A stretch of 44,474 nucleotides of DNA from Candidatus Rokuibacteriota bacterium (GTDB lineage Bacteria; Methylomirabilota; Methylomirabilia; Rokubacteriales; CSP1-6): NCBI GenBank assembly GCA_003221515.1, contig QHSI01000137.1:1-44474 (forward strand), given 5' to 3'. A program made the translations under genes and the position numbers. This document shows, piece by piece, positions 24,790 through 33,408 of the stretch. The notes beneath the pieces are model-generated. The model did not search any database and was not told where the DNA came from. It saw only the letters and a program-made list of their open reading frames with translations. Each line of letters opens with the position of its first letter. The first letter of the stretch is position 1.

Positions 24790-25476
24790 TTATAGCAAAA
24801 GCCGGGTGAGCTCCTCGGGCTGGCTCAGCATCGGATAGTGGCCGGTGTCCAGCTCGTGCCAGGCGCCCTTCAGCCGCTCGGCGGTGCGCCGCTGGTGCGC
24901 CTCGGGCGGGTTCGCGGCGCGGCGACAGCGGATCACGGTCGTCGGCCAACCCTGGTTCCAGAAGTTGCCGAGCTCCACCGGCGCCTCGAGCGCGGCGACC
25001 GGATGCGGCGTGTATCGCGCGAGGGCCCAGGCGCGTGTGTCGGGATCGAGATCGGCGAACAGCCGCTTCTCGGCGTCGGCGCGATTGGGGCCGGTCGTGA
25101 TCGCGGTCGTCTCGTTGGCCGCCACGCGCTTGACGATGTCACCGACCCGCTCGCCAGCCATCAGCGCCAGCGCGTCGACGAAGACGAGCCGCGCGATCCG
25201 GTCACGGGCCAGCTCGGCGGCCTTGCAGATCACCATGCCGCCGGAGCTCGTCCCCACCAGGACGACCTGGGTCAGGTCCTCGTAGAACAGGAGCCGCGCG
25301 ATCTCTTGCGCGTGCGTCGCCACGGTGATGCCGGGCCGCGCCAGGTGGTGGCGCTCCGCGCAGCCGTCCAGCGTCGGCGCGTACACGCTATGACCGGCAG
25401 TCCGCAGGCGTTCGATCACGGGTTTCCAGATCCAACCGCCCTGATATGCGCCGTGAACCAGCACATAGGTCGCCAT
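24790..25476 (-). CDS. Alpha/beta hydrolase (first gene of nitrile hydratase operon)
   Basis: This 228-residue protein from ATG 25476 (AAGGAG upstream) begins MATYVLVHGAYQGGWIWKPVIERLRTAGHSVYAPTLDGCAERHHL. It resembles the small salicylate/jasmonate-esterase-like hydrolases with VHGA oxyanion motif. The nucleophile is GTSSGGMV and the terminal His is in ELDTGHYPMLSQPEELTRLLL, so the active site is complete except that the acid is not certain. It heads the six-gene operon. The family includes esterases and hydroxynitrile lyases, and the latter would generate or consume cyanohydrins next to a nitrile hydratase; that link is inference. Confidence 0.85.
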   Translation of the reverse strand: MATYVLVHGAYQGGWIWKPVIERLRTAGHSVYAPTLDGCAERHHLARPGITVATHAQEIARLLFYEDLTQVVLVGTSSGGMVICKAAELARDRIARLVFVDALALMAGERVGDIVKRVAANETTAITTGPNRADAEKRLFADLDPDTRAWALARYTPHPVAALEAPVELGNFWNQGWPTTVIRCRRAANPPEAHQRRTAERLKGAWHELDTGHYPMLSQPEELTRLLL

Positions 25477-25656
25477 GAGCCAGACTCCTTGATGTAGATG
25501 GGGGGCCTCGGCGGGCCCCCCCCCAGCCCCCCCAACGCTCGGAAGCGCCGCGGCGGAGCCGTGGCGCTCCTCGACGGCCCTCCGCGCGGCGCGGCGAGCC
25601 GCAGTGTACACGAGGAGCGTCTTGAAATCCCGCCGTCATCCACCTACGCTTCCGCC

Positions 25657-26787
25657 GTGGCTGTGCCCCTCGTCCCGCTGGACGCCGACGCCCCGTCGAT
25701 GACCACGGCACCGCTGGTCTTCACCGGCCGCGGCGGCGAGTACTTCCGCATCTGGGTCGTCAACCTCCTGCTGACCGTGATCACGGCCGGCCTCTACTCC
25801 GCGTGGACGAAGGTGCGCAAGGCGAAGTACTTCGCCCAGAACACGCGCCTCGATGGGCACGTGTTCGGCTACCACGGCAACCCGAAGGCGATCCTGCGCG
25901 GTCGGATCATCGCGCTCGTGCTCCTCGGAGCCTACACGTGGGGGTTCCAGTTCTCGCGGGTCGCCGGGCTCGTGACGCTGATGGTGCTCTGCGCGGCGGG
26001 GCCGTGGCTGTTCATGCGATCGCAGCAGTTCAAGCTGGGCAACACGAGCTTTCGCGGGCTGCGCTTCGGCTTCGACGCGCGGGTGGGCGAGGCGTATCGA
26101 ATCATGCTGCCCATCCTCGTGCTGTGGTTCGCGCCGGCGGTGGTCACGGCGTTGACCGCCGACGAGGGCTGGCAGCTCGGGCTGGTGGGGCTCCTGACGA
26201 CGCTCGCGATTCCGTGGATGCATCACCGGCTCAAGGCGTATCAGCACGGCCGCGCCGTGTACGGCGACCGGTCGTTCGCGTTCCTGGGGGCGCGGCGGAA
26301 GTTCTACGGCGTGTACCTCAAGGGCGCGGGCCTCGTCGTCCTCGCCGTGCTGCTCGGCACCACGGTCGCGTTCGTGATCGCCTGGTTCCGCGGACCCGCC
26401 TCCCAGTTCCCCGGGACGGGATTCGAGGCGGCGATCTACGGCGGCATCATCGTGCTGCCGGTGTACGTGTTCGCCTGGCCCTTTCTCGCCGCGCGACTTC
26501 AGCAGGCCGTGTGGACGAGCACGCGCCTCGGGGACGTGCGGTTTCGCACCGAGATCAAGGCGCGGGCGCTGTTCAAGATCGTCTTCAAGAGCGTCATGCT
26601 GACGCTCCTGACGTGTGGGCTCTACTGGCCGTTCGCGGCGGTGGCGCTCGCGCGCTATCGGATCGAATGCGTGCGGGTCGACTCCGAGCTGCCGTTGACC
26701 GCCATCGCCGCCGATCTTCACGGGCGACCGGTGGCCGCCCTCGGGGAAGGGGCGGCCGACACGTTCGGCCTGGATCTCGGCCTGTGA
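25657..26787 (+). CDS. DUF898 (YjgN-like) multi-pass membrane protein
   Basis: This protein is about 376 residues. VFTGRGGEYFRIWVVNLLLTVITAGLYSAWTKVRKAKYFAQNTRLDGHVFGYHGNPKAILRGR, repeated in weaker form near the C-terminus (GDVRFRTEIKARALFKIVFKSVMLTLLTCGLYWPFAAVALARYR), is the DUF898/YjgN signature, with about eight hydrophobic segments. Function is unknown. Its stop overlaps the GTG of an M48 peptidase gene, so the two are coupled. The start is uncertain (GTG 25657, GTG 25663 or ATG 25699); none has a good RBS. The frame is open upstream to 25498 but that part is low-complexity. Confidence 0.82.
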   Translation: MAVPLVPLDADAPSMTTAPLVFTGRGGEYFRIWVVNLLLTVITAGLYSAWTKVRKAKYFAQNTRLDGHVFGYHGNPKAILRGRIIALVLLGAYTWGFQFSRVAGLVTLMVLCAAGPWLFMRSQQFKLGNTSFRGLRFGFDARVGEAYRIMLPILVLWFAPAVVTALTADEGWQLGLVGLLTTLAIPWMHHRLKAYQHGRAVYGDRSFAFLGARRKFYGVYLKGAGLVVLAVLLGTTVAFVIAWFRGPASQFPGTGFEAAIYGGIIVLPVYVFAWPFLAARLQQAVWTSTRLGDVRFRTEIKARALFKIVFKSVMLTLLTCGLYWPFAAVALARYRIECVRVDSELPLTAIAADLHGRPVAALGEGAADTFGLDLGL

Positions 26788-27812
26788 GGGCGAACGAGTT
26801 CCGCGCCTGGTTCTTCTCTGGCCGCGATGGCGAGGCGGCGGCGGTGGTGATGCGCGTGGACGGCGAGCGGGTCGTGGTCGAAGCGACCGATGGCACGGTG
26901 CGCGAATCGGAGCCGCTCACGACGGTGATGATGTCGGAGCCCTTCGACCACGCGCCGCGGCTCATCACGCTCCGCAGCGGCGGAACCCTCGAGGTGGAGG
27001 AAGAGGGGGGCCGGCTCGCGCGCGCGCTCGCCAGGGCCGGCGTGGCCGTCTCTCCGGTCGTGCAGCTGCGGCGCTGGTGGCCGGCGGTGCTGGTGGCGCT
27101 CGCCGGCCTCATCGCGCTGGTGTCGCTGGCCTACCTCAAGGGCCTGCCGCTCGCGGCCCACTGGGTGGCCGACCGCCTGCCGGCCGGCATCGAGGGCCGA
27201 CTGGGCGATCAGATGCTGGTGGCGCTCGATCGGCACTACCTCGGGCCGAGCCAATTCGACGCCGAGTGGCGCGAGCGCCTGGCGAGGCGATTCGCCGACG
27301 CGGCGACGAAGGCCGCGCCGGGCGTGCCGTACCGACTCGAGTTCCGCGCCACCTCCGAAGAATCCATCAACGCGTTCGCGCTCCCCGGCGGCGTCGTGAT
27401 CGTGCTCGATGGACTCGTGCGGTTCGCGGGCGACGAGGCCGCGGTCCTGGGCGTGCTGGGTCACGAGCTGGGCCACGTGGCGTACCGGCATTCGACGCGC
27501 CAGGTGCTTCAATCGGTCGGCGTCGGCATGCTGGCCGGAATGCTCTGGGGCGATTTTTCCGGCACCGCCGCGAGCGTGCCCCTGGTCCTCGGCGTGCTGA
27601 AGTATTCCAGGGGATTCGAGCGGGAGGCCGACGACTTCGCGATCGCCTTCCTGCGGGCGAACGAGATCTCCATCGAGCCCTTCTACGACGTGCTCGTCCG
27701 GTTGGTCGAGCGCGAGGAGCGGCGAGGAATCGCGACGCTGCCCGACTTCATCTCCACGCATCCGTCGCTCGCCGAGCGCATCGAGCACGTGTTCAAAGCG
27801 CTCGACGAGTAG
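26784..27812 (+). CDS. M48-family membrane metallopeptidase
   Basis: This 342-residue protein starts at GTG 26784, overlapping the DUF898 stop (GTGA). A cytosolic or beta-rich N-terminal ~95 residues is followed by one transmembrane helix (99-116). The peptidase domain has HELGH (227-231) and the third zinc ligand in FEREADDFAIAFL. ISTHPSLAERIEH is the conserved C-terminal motif. M48 enzymes such as HtpX and BepA degrade misfolded membrane proteins. The tight link with DUF898 suggests the two act together (inference). Confidence 0.9.
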   Translation: MRANEFRAWFFSGRDGEAAAVVMRVDGERVVVEATDGTVRESEPLTTVMMSEPFDHAPRLITLRSGGTLEVEEEGGRLARALARAGVAVSPVVQLRRWWPAVLVALAGLIALVSLAYLKGLPLAAHWVADRLPAGIEGRLGDQMLVALDRHYLGPSQFDAEWRERLARRFADAATKAAPGVPYRLEFRATSEESINAFALPGGVVIVLDGLVRFAGDEAAVLGVLGHELGHVAYRHSTRQVLQSVGVGMLAGMLWGDFSGTAASVPLVLGVLKYSRGFEREADDFAIAFLRANEISIEPFYDVLVRLVEREERRGIATLPDFISTHPSLAERIEHVFKALDE

Positions 27813-27904
27813 CCGGTCGAATCTGCGATACTCGGCGGCACCGAGGCGTAGACGGGAAGCCCCATCACCAAGGTGGCGCGGCGATACACGAAGGAGGCGT
27901 GCGT

Positions 27905-28657
27905 ATGAGACTCGCGGGTAAGGTAGCGCTCATCACGGGCGGAGCGAGCGGCATGGGTCAGAGCGAGGCGACGATCTTCGGGCGGGAAGGCGCCCGCGTC
28001 GTCGTGGCCGACGTGCTCGAGTTCGAGGGCCGCCAGGTGGCCGAGAAGATCGCGGCGAGCGGCGGGCAGGCGCGGTTCGTGAAGCTCGACGTCACGAGCG
28101 AGGACGATTGGCAGGCCGCGGTGAAGACGGCCGTGACGGCGTTCGGCAAGCTCGACATCCTCGTGAACAACGCCGGGATCAGCGGCACGTTCGATCCCGA
28201 TACGACGAGCACGTCGGCCTGGGACATGCTGATGAACGTGAACGCCAAGGGCGTCTTCCTCGGGATGAAGCACGCGGTCCCGGCGATGCGCGAGGCGGGC
28301 GGCGGCGCCATCGTCAACATCTCGTCCATCTCGGGCTTCGTCGGGCAGGACCGGCTCCACATGGGCTACAACGCGTCCAAGGGCGCGGTGCGGATCATGA
28401 CGAAATCGGGCGCCGTCCAGTTCGCCCAGCACGGCATTCGCGTCAACTCCGTGCACCCGGGCATCATGCCCCCGATGCGGACGTCCAAGCTCTCGGCCGA
28501 CCCGGCCTGGCGCGAGAAGTCGCTCCGGTTCGTCCCGTTGAAGCGCGAGGGCAGGGTTGAAGAGGTCGCCAACGCCGTGCTGTTCCTGGCGTCGGACGAG
28601 GCGTCGTACATCACCGGAACCGAGCTGGTCGTCGACGGCGGCTACCTGGCGGTATGA
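27905..28657 (+). CDS. SDR-family oxidoreductase
   Basis: This 250-residue protein has the classical SDR pattern: TGGASGMGQ (cofactor), NNAG, a catalytic Ser in SSISGFVGQ, YNASK (Tyr/Lys), and the C-terminal FLASDEASYITGTELVVDGGYLAV. An Asp at the end of strand 2 (VADVLE) favours NAD. RBS GAAGGAGG is 6-7 nt before the ATG. Its stop overlaps the methyltransferase start (ATGA). Likely oxidises an alcohol to a ketone; the substrate is unknown. Confidence 0.93.
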   Translation: MRLAGKVALITGGASGMGQSEATIFGREGARVVVADVLEFEGRQVAEKIAASGGQARFVKLDVTSEDDWQAAVKTAVTAFGKLDILVNNAGISGTFDPDTTSTSAWDMLMNVNAKGVFLGMKHAVPAMREAGGGAIVNISSISGFVGQDRLHMGYNASKGAVRIMTKSGAVQFAQHGIRVNSVHPGIMPPMRTSKLSADPAWREKSLRFVPLKREGRVEEVANAVLFLASDEASYITGTELVVDGGYLAV

Positions 28658-29715
28658 GCGAGTTCGACCGGGCGAAGGCGAGAGCGTTCAGCCAGCTCAT
28701 GGTCCGCCACCTCGAGGGCGCGTCGGTCGCCATCATGATCGAGGTGGGCCGCCGCGTGGGACTCTTCGAGGCGATGGCGAAGATGAGCGCGGTGACCAGC
28801 GACGCGATCGCGGCGAAGACGAGCCTCAGCGAGCGATACGTCCGCGAGTGGCTCGGGGCCATGGTGTGCGGAGGGATCGTCGAGTATGCCGCCGGCGAGA
28901 AGACCTATCGGCTGCCCCCCGAACACGCCGCCATGCTCACCGGCCCGTCCAGCCGGAACCTCACGGGCATGGCGGAGATGCTGCCGCTGATGTCTCGCGT
29001 CATCCCCGACGTGGCCGAGGCGTTCCGCTCGGGGCGCGGGGTCCCGTACAGCGCGTATCAGCCGGACTTCACGGGCCTCATGGATCGCCGGAGTCGTCCG
29101 CGCTACGACGAGCTCCTGTTCAGCGCCTACCTCGCGAAGCCGGAGGGCCTCATCCCTCGCCTCGAGGCGGGCATGCGCGTCGCGGACGTCGGATGTGGCA
29201 CCGGGTATTGCATCGCCTTGATGGCCCGACGCTTCCCGAAGAGCACGTTCGTGGGCCACGACATCTCGGAAGAGGCGATCGGGGAGGCACGCGCCGCGGC
29301 GCAGGGGCTGACCAATGCGTCGTTCGTCGTGCAAGACGTGGTCCGGCTCGAGACGCCGACGCCGTACGATCTCGTCACCGCGTTCGACGCGATCCACGAC
29401 CAGGCCGATCCGGCCGGGGTGCTGCGTCGCATCCGCGACGTCCTGGCGCCGGGCGGCACCTTCCTCATGGTCGACGTGTGCGCCTCGAGCGAGCTGGCCG
29501 ACAACGTCGGAATCCCGATGGCGCCGTACCTCTACACCATGAGCACGATGCACTGCATGAGCGTGTCGCTCGCCGGGGGCGGCCCGGGGCTCGGCACCGC
29601 GTGGGGCCACCAGCTCGCCACGCGGATGCTGCGCGAGGCCGGCTTCGCCGACGTCCAGCTGTTCGAGCGAGTGGAGCCGGCGAACTCTCTCTACGTCGCG
29701 CGCGCGACCGGCTGA
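28654..29715 (+). CDS. SAM-dependent class I methyltransferase with N-terminal winged helix
   Basis: This 353-residue protein has an N-terminal dimerisation/winged-helix region (AIMIEVGRRVGLFEAMAKMSAVTSDAIAAKTSLSERYVREWLGAMVCGGIVEY). The Rossmann domain then shows motif I VADVGCGTGYCIALMA, GHDISEEAIGEAR and LAPGGTFLMVDV. The layout resembles the Rv2258c/O-methyltransferase-like family. It probably methylates a small molecule; the acceptor is unknown. It is coupled to the SDR gene by ATGA overlap and lies 9 bp before the molybdoenzyme gene. Confidence 0.88.
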   Translation: MSEFDRAKARAFSQLMVRHLEGASVAIMIEVGRRVGLFEAMAKMSAVTSDAIAAKTSLSERYVREWLGAMVCGGIVEYAAGEKTYRLPPEHAAMLTGPSSRNLTGMAEMLPLMSRVIPDVAEAFRSGRGVPYSAYQPDFTGLMDRRSRPRYDELLFSAYLAKPEGLIPRLEAGMRVADVGCGTGYCIALMARRFPKSTFVGHDISEEAIGEARAAAQGLTNASFVVQDVVRLETPTPYDLVTAFDAIHDQADPAGVLRRIRDVLAPGGTFLMVDVCASSELADNVGIPMAPYLYTMSTMHCMSVSLAGGGPGLGTAWGHQLATRMLREAGFADVQLFERVEPANSLYVARATG

Positions 29716-29724
29716 GGCTCGGCG

Positions 29725-32049
29725 ATGGGCGAACGCCTCTTCGGCGCCAGCGTGCGCCGCCGCGAGGACGCGCGTCTGGTCACGGGCCGCGGCCGCTACG
29801 TCGCCGACGTCGCCCTGCCGGGGCTACTCCACGTCGCGGTGCGCCGGAGCCCGCACGCGCACGCGCGCATCGTCCGGATCGACGCCGAGGCGGCTCGTCG
29901 GCGCCCTGGGGTCGTCCGCGTCCTCGTGCCCGCCGACGTGGCCGCGCTCGGGCGGCTGCCGCTGCTCGTTCCGCACTCGAGCTTGATCGCGCCGGCCTGC
30001 CCGGAGATCCTTCCCCAGGAGATCGTCTCGTATGCGGGGCAGCCGGTGGCCCTCGTCGTCGCCGAGAGCGCCGTCGCGGCGGCGGACGCGCTCGACGCGC
30101 TCGTCGTCGAGTACGAGCCGCTGCCGGCGGTGGTAGCGGCCGACGACGCGCTGAAGTCCGACGGGCCGCGCGTGCATCCCGGCGGCAACGTGGCCGCGCG
30201 CTACACCCAGCGCGTGGGCGATCCGGCCGGGGCGCTCGGGGGCGCCCACCTGGTGTTGCGGGAACGCTTCCACCTGCACCGCGGCGCCGGGATGGCGATC
30301 GAGACGCGGGCGATCGCGGCGCGCTGGGACGTCGACCTCGGCCAGGTCACCGTGTGGTCGACGACGCAGGCGCCCCAGATCCTGCGCCGGCTGCTCGCCC
30401 GCTCCCTGAAATTGCCCGAGCACGCGGTGCGCGTGGTCACGCAGGACATCGGCGGCGGCTTCGGGCCGAAGGCGATCGTGTACGCCGAGGACATCCTGGT
30501 GCCGTATCTCGCGCGCGCGCTCGAGCGCCCGGTGCGATTCGTCGAGACGCGCCGCGAGCACCTGCTGGCGGTCACGCAGGAGCGCGACCAGTGGCACGAG
30601 GTCGAGCTGGGCGTCGCGCGCGACGGCCGGATCGTGGCCCTTCGCGACTCGTTCGTGCACGACTGCGGCGCCTTCGTCTCCTGGGGCGTGATCGTGCCGA
30701 TCCTCACCTCGGTCACGGTGCCCGGGCCCTATCGCGTGCCGAACTACGAGGTGGCGCTGACCGCCGTCTACACCAATCGCGTCCCGGTCACGCCGGTGCG
30801 CGGCGCCGGCCGGCCCCAGGCCGTGTTCGTGATGGAGCGCATGCTCGATCTCGCGGCCGAGCGCCTCGGGCTCGATCGGATCGCGATCCGCGCGCGCAAC
30901 CTGATCCAGCCCCACGAGTTCCCGTACGACGTCGGCCTGATCTCACGCGACAACGGTCCCCGGCGCTACGACAGCGGCAACTATCCCGAGTGCTTGCGGC
31001 GCGTCGCCGCAGCGGTCGGCGCCGACGGCTTCGAGGCCGAGCGCGAGCGTGCGCGCGCCGCGGGCCGCGCGATCGGTATGGGCTTCGCGCTGTTCGTCGA
31101 GGACACCGGGCTCGGCCCGTACGAGGGCATTCGCGTCCGCGTCGATCCGCTCGGGCGCGTGTTCGTGTTCTCGGGCACGTCGAGCCAGGGGCAGGCCCAC
31201 GAGACGACGCTGGCCCAGATCGTCGCCGACGGGCTCTCGGTGCCGCTCGACCAGGTGGTCGTGGTGCCGGGCGACACGACGGGTCTGCCCTATGGCGTCG
31301 GGACCTTCGCGAGCCGGGTCGCCGTGCTGGGGGGCGCCTCGGCGGCCCACGCCGCCGACGAGGTGAGGAAGAAAGCGCTCGCGGTCGCCGCCGACCATCT
31401 CGAGGCGGCGCCCGCGGATCTGGTGCTCGAAGACGGACGCATCTCGGTCCGCGGGTCGCCGGGCCGCGGGCTCTCGCTCGGCGACGTGGCGGCGATCGCG
31501 GCGGCGCCGCGGCCTGGCTACGCGCTGCCCGGCGGGATGGACCCAGGTCTCGAAGCCACTGGCTACGTCCACGTCACGCAATCGACGTACTCGAACGGCG
31601 CGCACGCCTCGGTCGTCGAGGTCGATCCGGAGACCGGCGCGGTGCGCCTCCTGAAGTACGTCGCGGTCGACGACTGCGGCACGATGATCAACCCGATGGT
31701 GGTCGAAGGCCAGATCCACGGCGGCATCGCCCACGGGATCGGCAACGCGCTGACCGAGGAGATCGTGTACGACGACGCGGGCCAGCTCGTGTCGGGCACG
31801 CTGATGGACTATGCGCTGCCGCGCGCGATCGACGTGCCGCGCCTCGAGGTGCACCACGTGGTGACGCCGTCACCGCTCAATCCGCTGGGCGTCAAGGGCG
31901 CCGGCGAAGGCGGCACGCTGCCGGCGCCGGCGGCCATCGCCAACGCCGTGGCCGATGCGCTGCGGCCGCTGGGGGTCGCGATCACCGAGATGCCGCTGAC
32001 GCGCGAGCGTCTGTGGCGACGCGTGCGCGCCGCGCAGTCGCGCGGTTGA
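29725..32049 (+). CDS. Xanthine dehydrogenase/CO dehydrogenase-family molybdopterin-binding subunit
   Basis: This 774-residue protein begins GERLFGASVRRREDARLVTGRGRYVADVALPGLLHVAVRRSPHAHA. QDIGGGFGPKA and RGAGRPQAVFVMERMLD are molybdopterin-contact motifs, and GVKGAGEGGTLPAPAAIANAVADAL holds the catalytic Glu of the family. The RGAGR loop lacks the Cys of true (form I) CO dehydrogenases and matches form II-like hydroxylases. Such enzymes hydroxylate aldehydes or N-heterocycles and normally need FAD and 2Fe-2S subunits; neither gene is nearby. Partner subunits must be elsewhere or electrons leave differently. Confidence 0.92.
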   Translation: MGERLFGASVRRREDARLVTGRGRYVADVALPGLLHVAVRRSPHAHARIVRIDAEAARRRPGVVRVLVPADVAALGRLPLLVPHSSLIAPACPEILPQEIVSYAGQPVALVVAESAVAAADALDALVVEYEPLPAVVAADDALKSDGPRVHPGGNVAARYTQRVGDPAGALGGAHLVLRERFHLHRGAGMAIETRAIAARWDVDLGQVTVWSTTQAPQILRRLLARSLKLPEHAVRVVTQDIGGGFGPKAIVYAEDILVPYLARALERPVRFVETRREHLLAVTQERDQWHEVELGVARDGRIVALRDSFVHDCGAFVSWGVIVPILTSVTVPGPYRVPNYEVALTAVYTNRVPVTPVRGAGRPQAVFVMERMLDLAAERLGLDRIAIRARNLIQPHEFPYDVGLISRDNGPRRYDSGNYPECLRRVAAAVGADGFEAERERARAAGRAIGMGFALFVEDTGLGPYEGIRVRVDPLGRVFVFSGTSSQGQAHETTLAQIVADGLSVPLDQVVVVPGDTTGLPYGVGTFASRVAVLGGASAAHAADEVRKKALAVAADHLEAAPADLVLEDGRISVRGSPGRGLSLGDVAAIAAAPRPGYALPGGMDPGLEATGYVHVTQSTYSNGAHASVVEVDPETGAVRLLKYVAVDDCGTMINPMVVEGQIHGGIAHGIGNALTEEIVYDDAGQLVSGTLMDYALPRAIDVPRLEVHHVVTPSPLNPLGVKGAGEGGTLPAPAAIANAVADALRPLGVAITEMPLTRERLWRRVRAAQSRG

Positions 32050-32157
32050 CGCTCGCCGCGAGCGTCTGCTACGGTCGCGCCGCTGAGCTTACCTCGGCCG
32101 GCGGGGCCCCAGCCCCGCGACGGCGTGCGGGGCGCACATCTGACAGGGAGGTCAGTC

Positions 32158-33384
32158 ATGCAACGCGAAGCGTGTGATCGGCGGGAGGCCAAGATGATGT
32201 CGCGGCGCACGATGATGAAGGCCATGGGAGCGGCCGCCGGCGCGGCGGTCGTGGTACCCGGCGTCGCCCTGGCTCAGGGCAAGCCGGCCGAGCCGCCGAG
32301 CACGGTGACCACGCCGCCCCGAGACTTCGGCCCCAATGCGCCGCCGAACGTCTACTTCACGGACCCCGACGTCATCACGATCGATCCGATGTTCAACGGC
32401 CTGCGGCAGCCGAACGCGCCGATCCAGCGCCTGTGGACGGGCGCGCTCTGGTCCGAAGGGCCCGCGTGGTCGAGCCAGGGCCGCTACCTCGTCTGGAGCG
32501 ACATCCCGAACAACCGGCAGCTGCGCTGGCTCGAGGACGACGGCCGGGTGACGGTTTTTCGGATGCCGTCGAACAACAGCAACGGCAACACGTTCGACTT
32601 CCAGGGCCGCCAGCTCTCGTGCGAGCACCTGACCCGGCGCGTGGTGCGCTACGACAACGACGGGTCGATCACGGTGATCGCCGACCGCTACGACGGCAAG
32701 CGGCTCAATTCACCGAACGATGTGGTCCCGCATCCCGACGGCAGCTACTGGTTCACCGATCCGCCGTACGGCGGACAGCTCTACGAGGGCGCGCCGGACG
32801 CGGCGGGCGGCCCCAGCAATCACGCCGGCCGGCTCAAGCCGCGCCTGGGCCAGGCGGCAGGTCTGGGCAACGACAAGCGCGAGCTGCCGACCAACGTGTA
32901 TCGCGTCGATCCCAGCGGAAAAGTCGACCTGGTCGTCAGCGAGAGCCAGGTGCCCGATCCGAACGGGCTCGCGTTCTCGCCGGACTTCAAGAAGCTCTAC
33001 GTGGTCAGCACCGGCCGCGGCCCCGGCGACACCGGACCGGGCGGCAAGGGCGACATGCACGTGTTCGACGTCGGCGCCGACAACAAGCTCTCGAACCAGA
33101 AGCTGTTCAGCGACTTCATGGTCGACGGTGTGAAGTGCGGGCCGGACGGCGTGCGCTGCGACGTGGACGGCAACGTGTGGTGCTCGAGCAACGCGGGGCG
33201 CGCCGTGGGCTACAGCGGCGTGACGGTGTGGACGCCGGAGGGCAAGCTGATCGGTCGCATCCGTCTGCCGGAGGTCTGCGGCAACGTGTGCTTCGGCGGT
33301 CCCAAGCGCAACCGCCTGTTCATGGCCGCGAGCCAGTCGCTGTACGCGGTCTACGTGGCCACGCAGGGAGCGGCGGCCGGCTAG
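32158..33384 (+). CDS. SMP-30/gluconolactonase family protein with twin-arginine-type signal
   Basis: This 408-residue protein starts at ATG 32158, favoured by AGGGAGG 7 nt before. SRRTMMKAMGAAAGAAVVVPGVALAQ is a twin-arginine export signal. The six-bladed propeller shows LWSEGPAWSSQGRYLVWSDIPNNRQLRWLEDDG, LNSPNDVVPHPDGSYWFTDPPYG and DPNGLAFSPDFKKLYVVSTG, with metal-site Glu, Asn and Asp as in lactonases. It hydrolyses a sugar or other lactone in the periplasm. It lies 108 bp after the molybdoenzyme gene, so it may be separately expressed, and converges on an IlvD/Edd dehydratase gene. Confidence 0.9.
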   Translation: MQREACDRREAKMMSRRTMMKAMGAAAGAAVVVPGVALAQGKPAEPPSTVTTPPRDFGPNAPPNVYFTDPDVITIDPMFNGLRQPNAPIQRLWTGALWSEGPAWSSQGRYLVWSDIPNNRQLRWLEDDGRVTVFRMPSNNSNGNTFDFQGRQLSCEHLTRRVVRYDNDGSITVIADRYDGKRLNSPNDVVPHPDGSYWFTDPPYGGQLYEGAPDAAGGPSNHAGRLKPRLGQAAGLGNDKRELPTNVYRVDPSGKVDLVVSESQVPDPNGLAFSPDFKKLYVVSTGRGPGDTGPGGKGDMHVFDVGADNKLSNQKLFSDFMVDGVKCGPDGVRCDVDGNVWCSSNAGRAVGYSGVTVWTPEGKLIGRIRLPEVCGNVCFGGPKRNRLFMAASQSLYAVYVATQGAAAG

Positions 33385-33408
33385 ACCGGCGCCGCGGGCC
33401 GCAGCGGG

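Noticed and set aside
28557-32177. A 1206-codon plus-strand reading frame
   Set aside because: It overlaps the methyltransferase and molybdoenzyme genes in another frame and encodes only Arg/Gly/Ala-rich low-complexity sequence; it is a GC-bias by-product.
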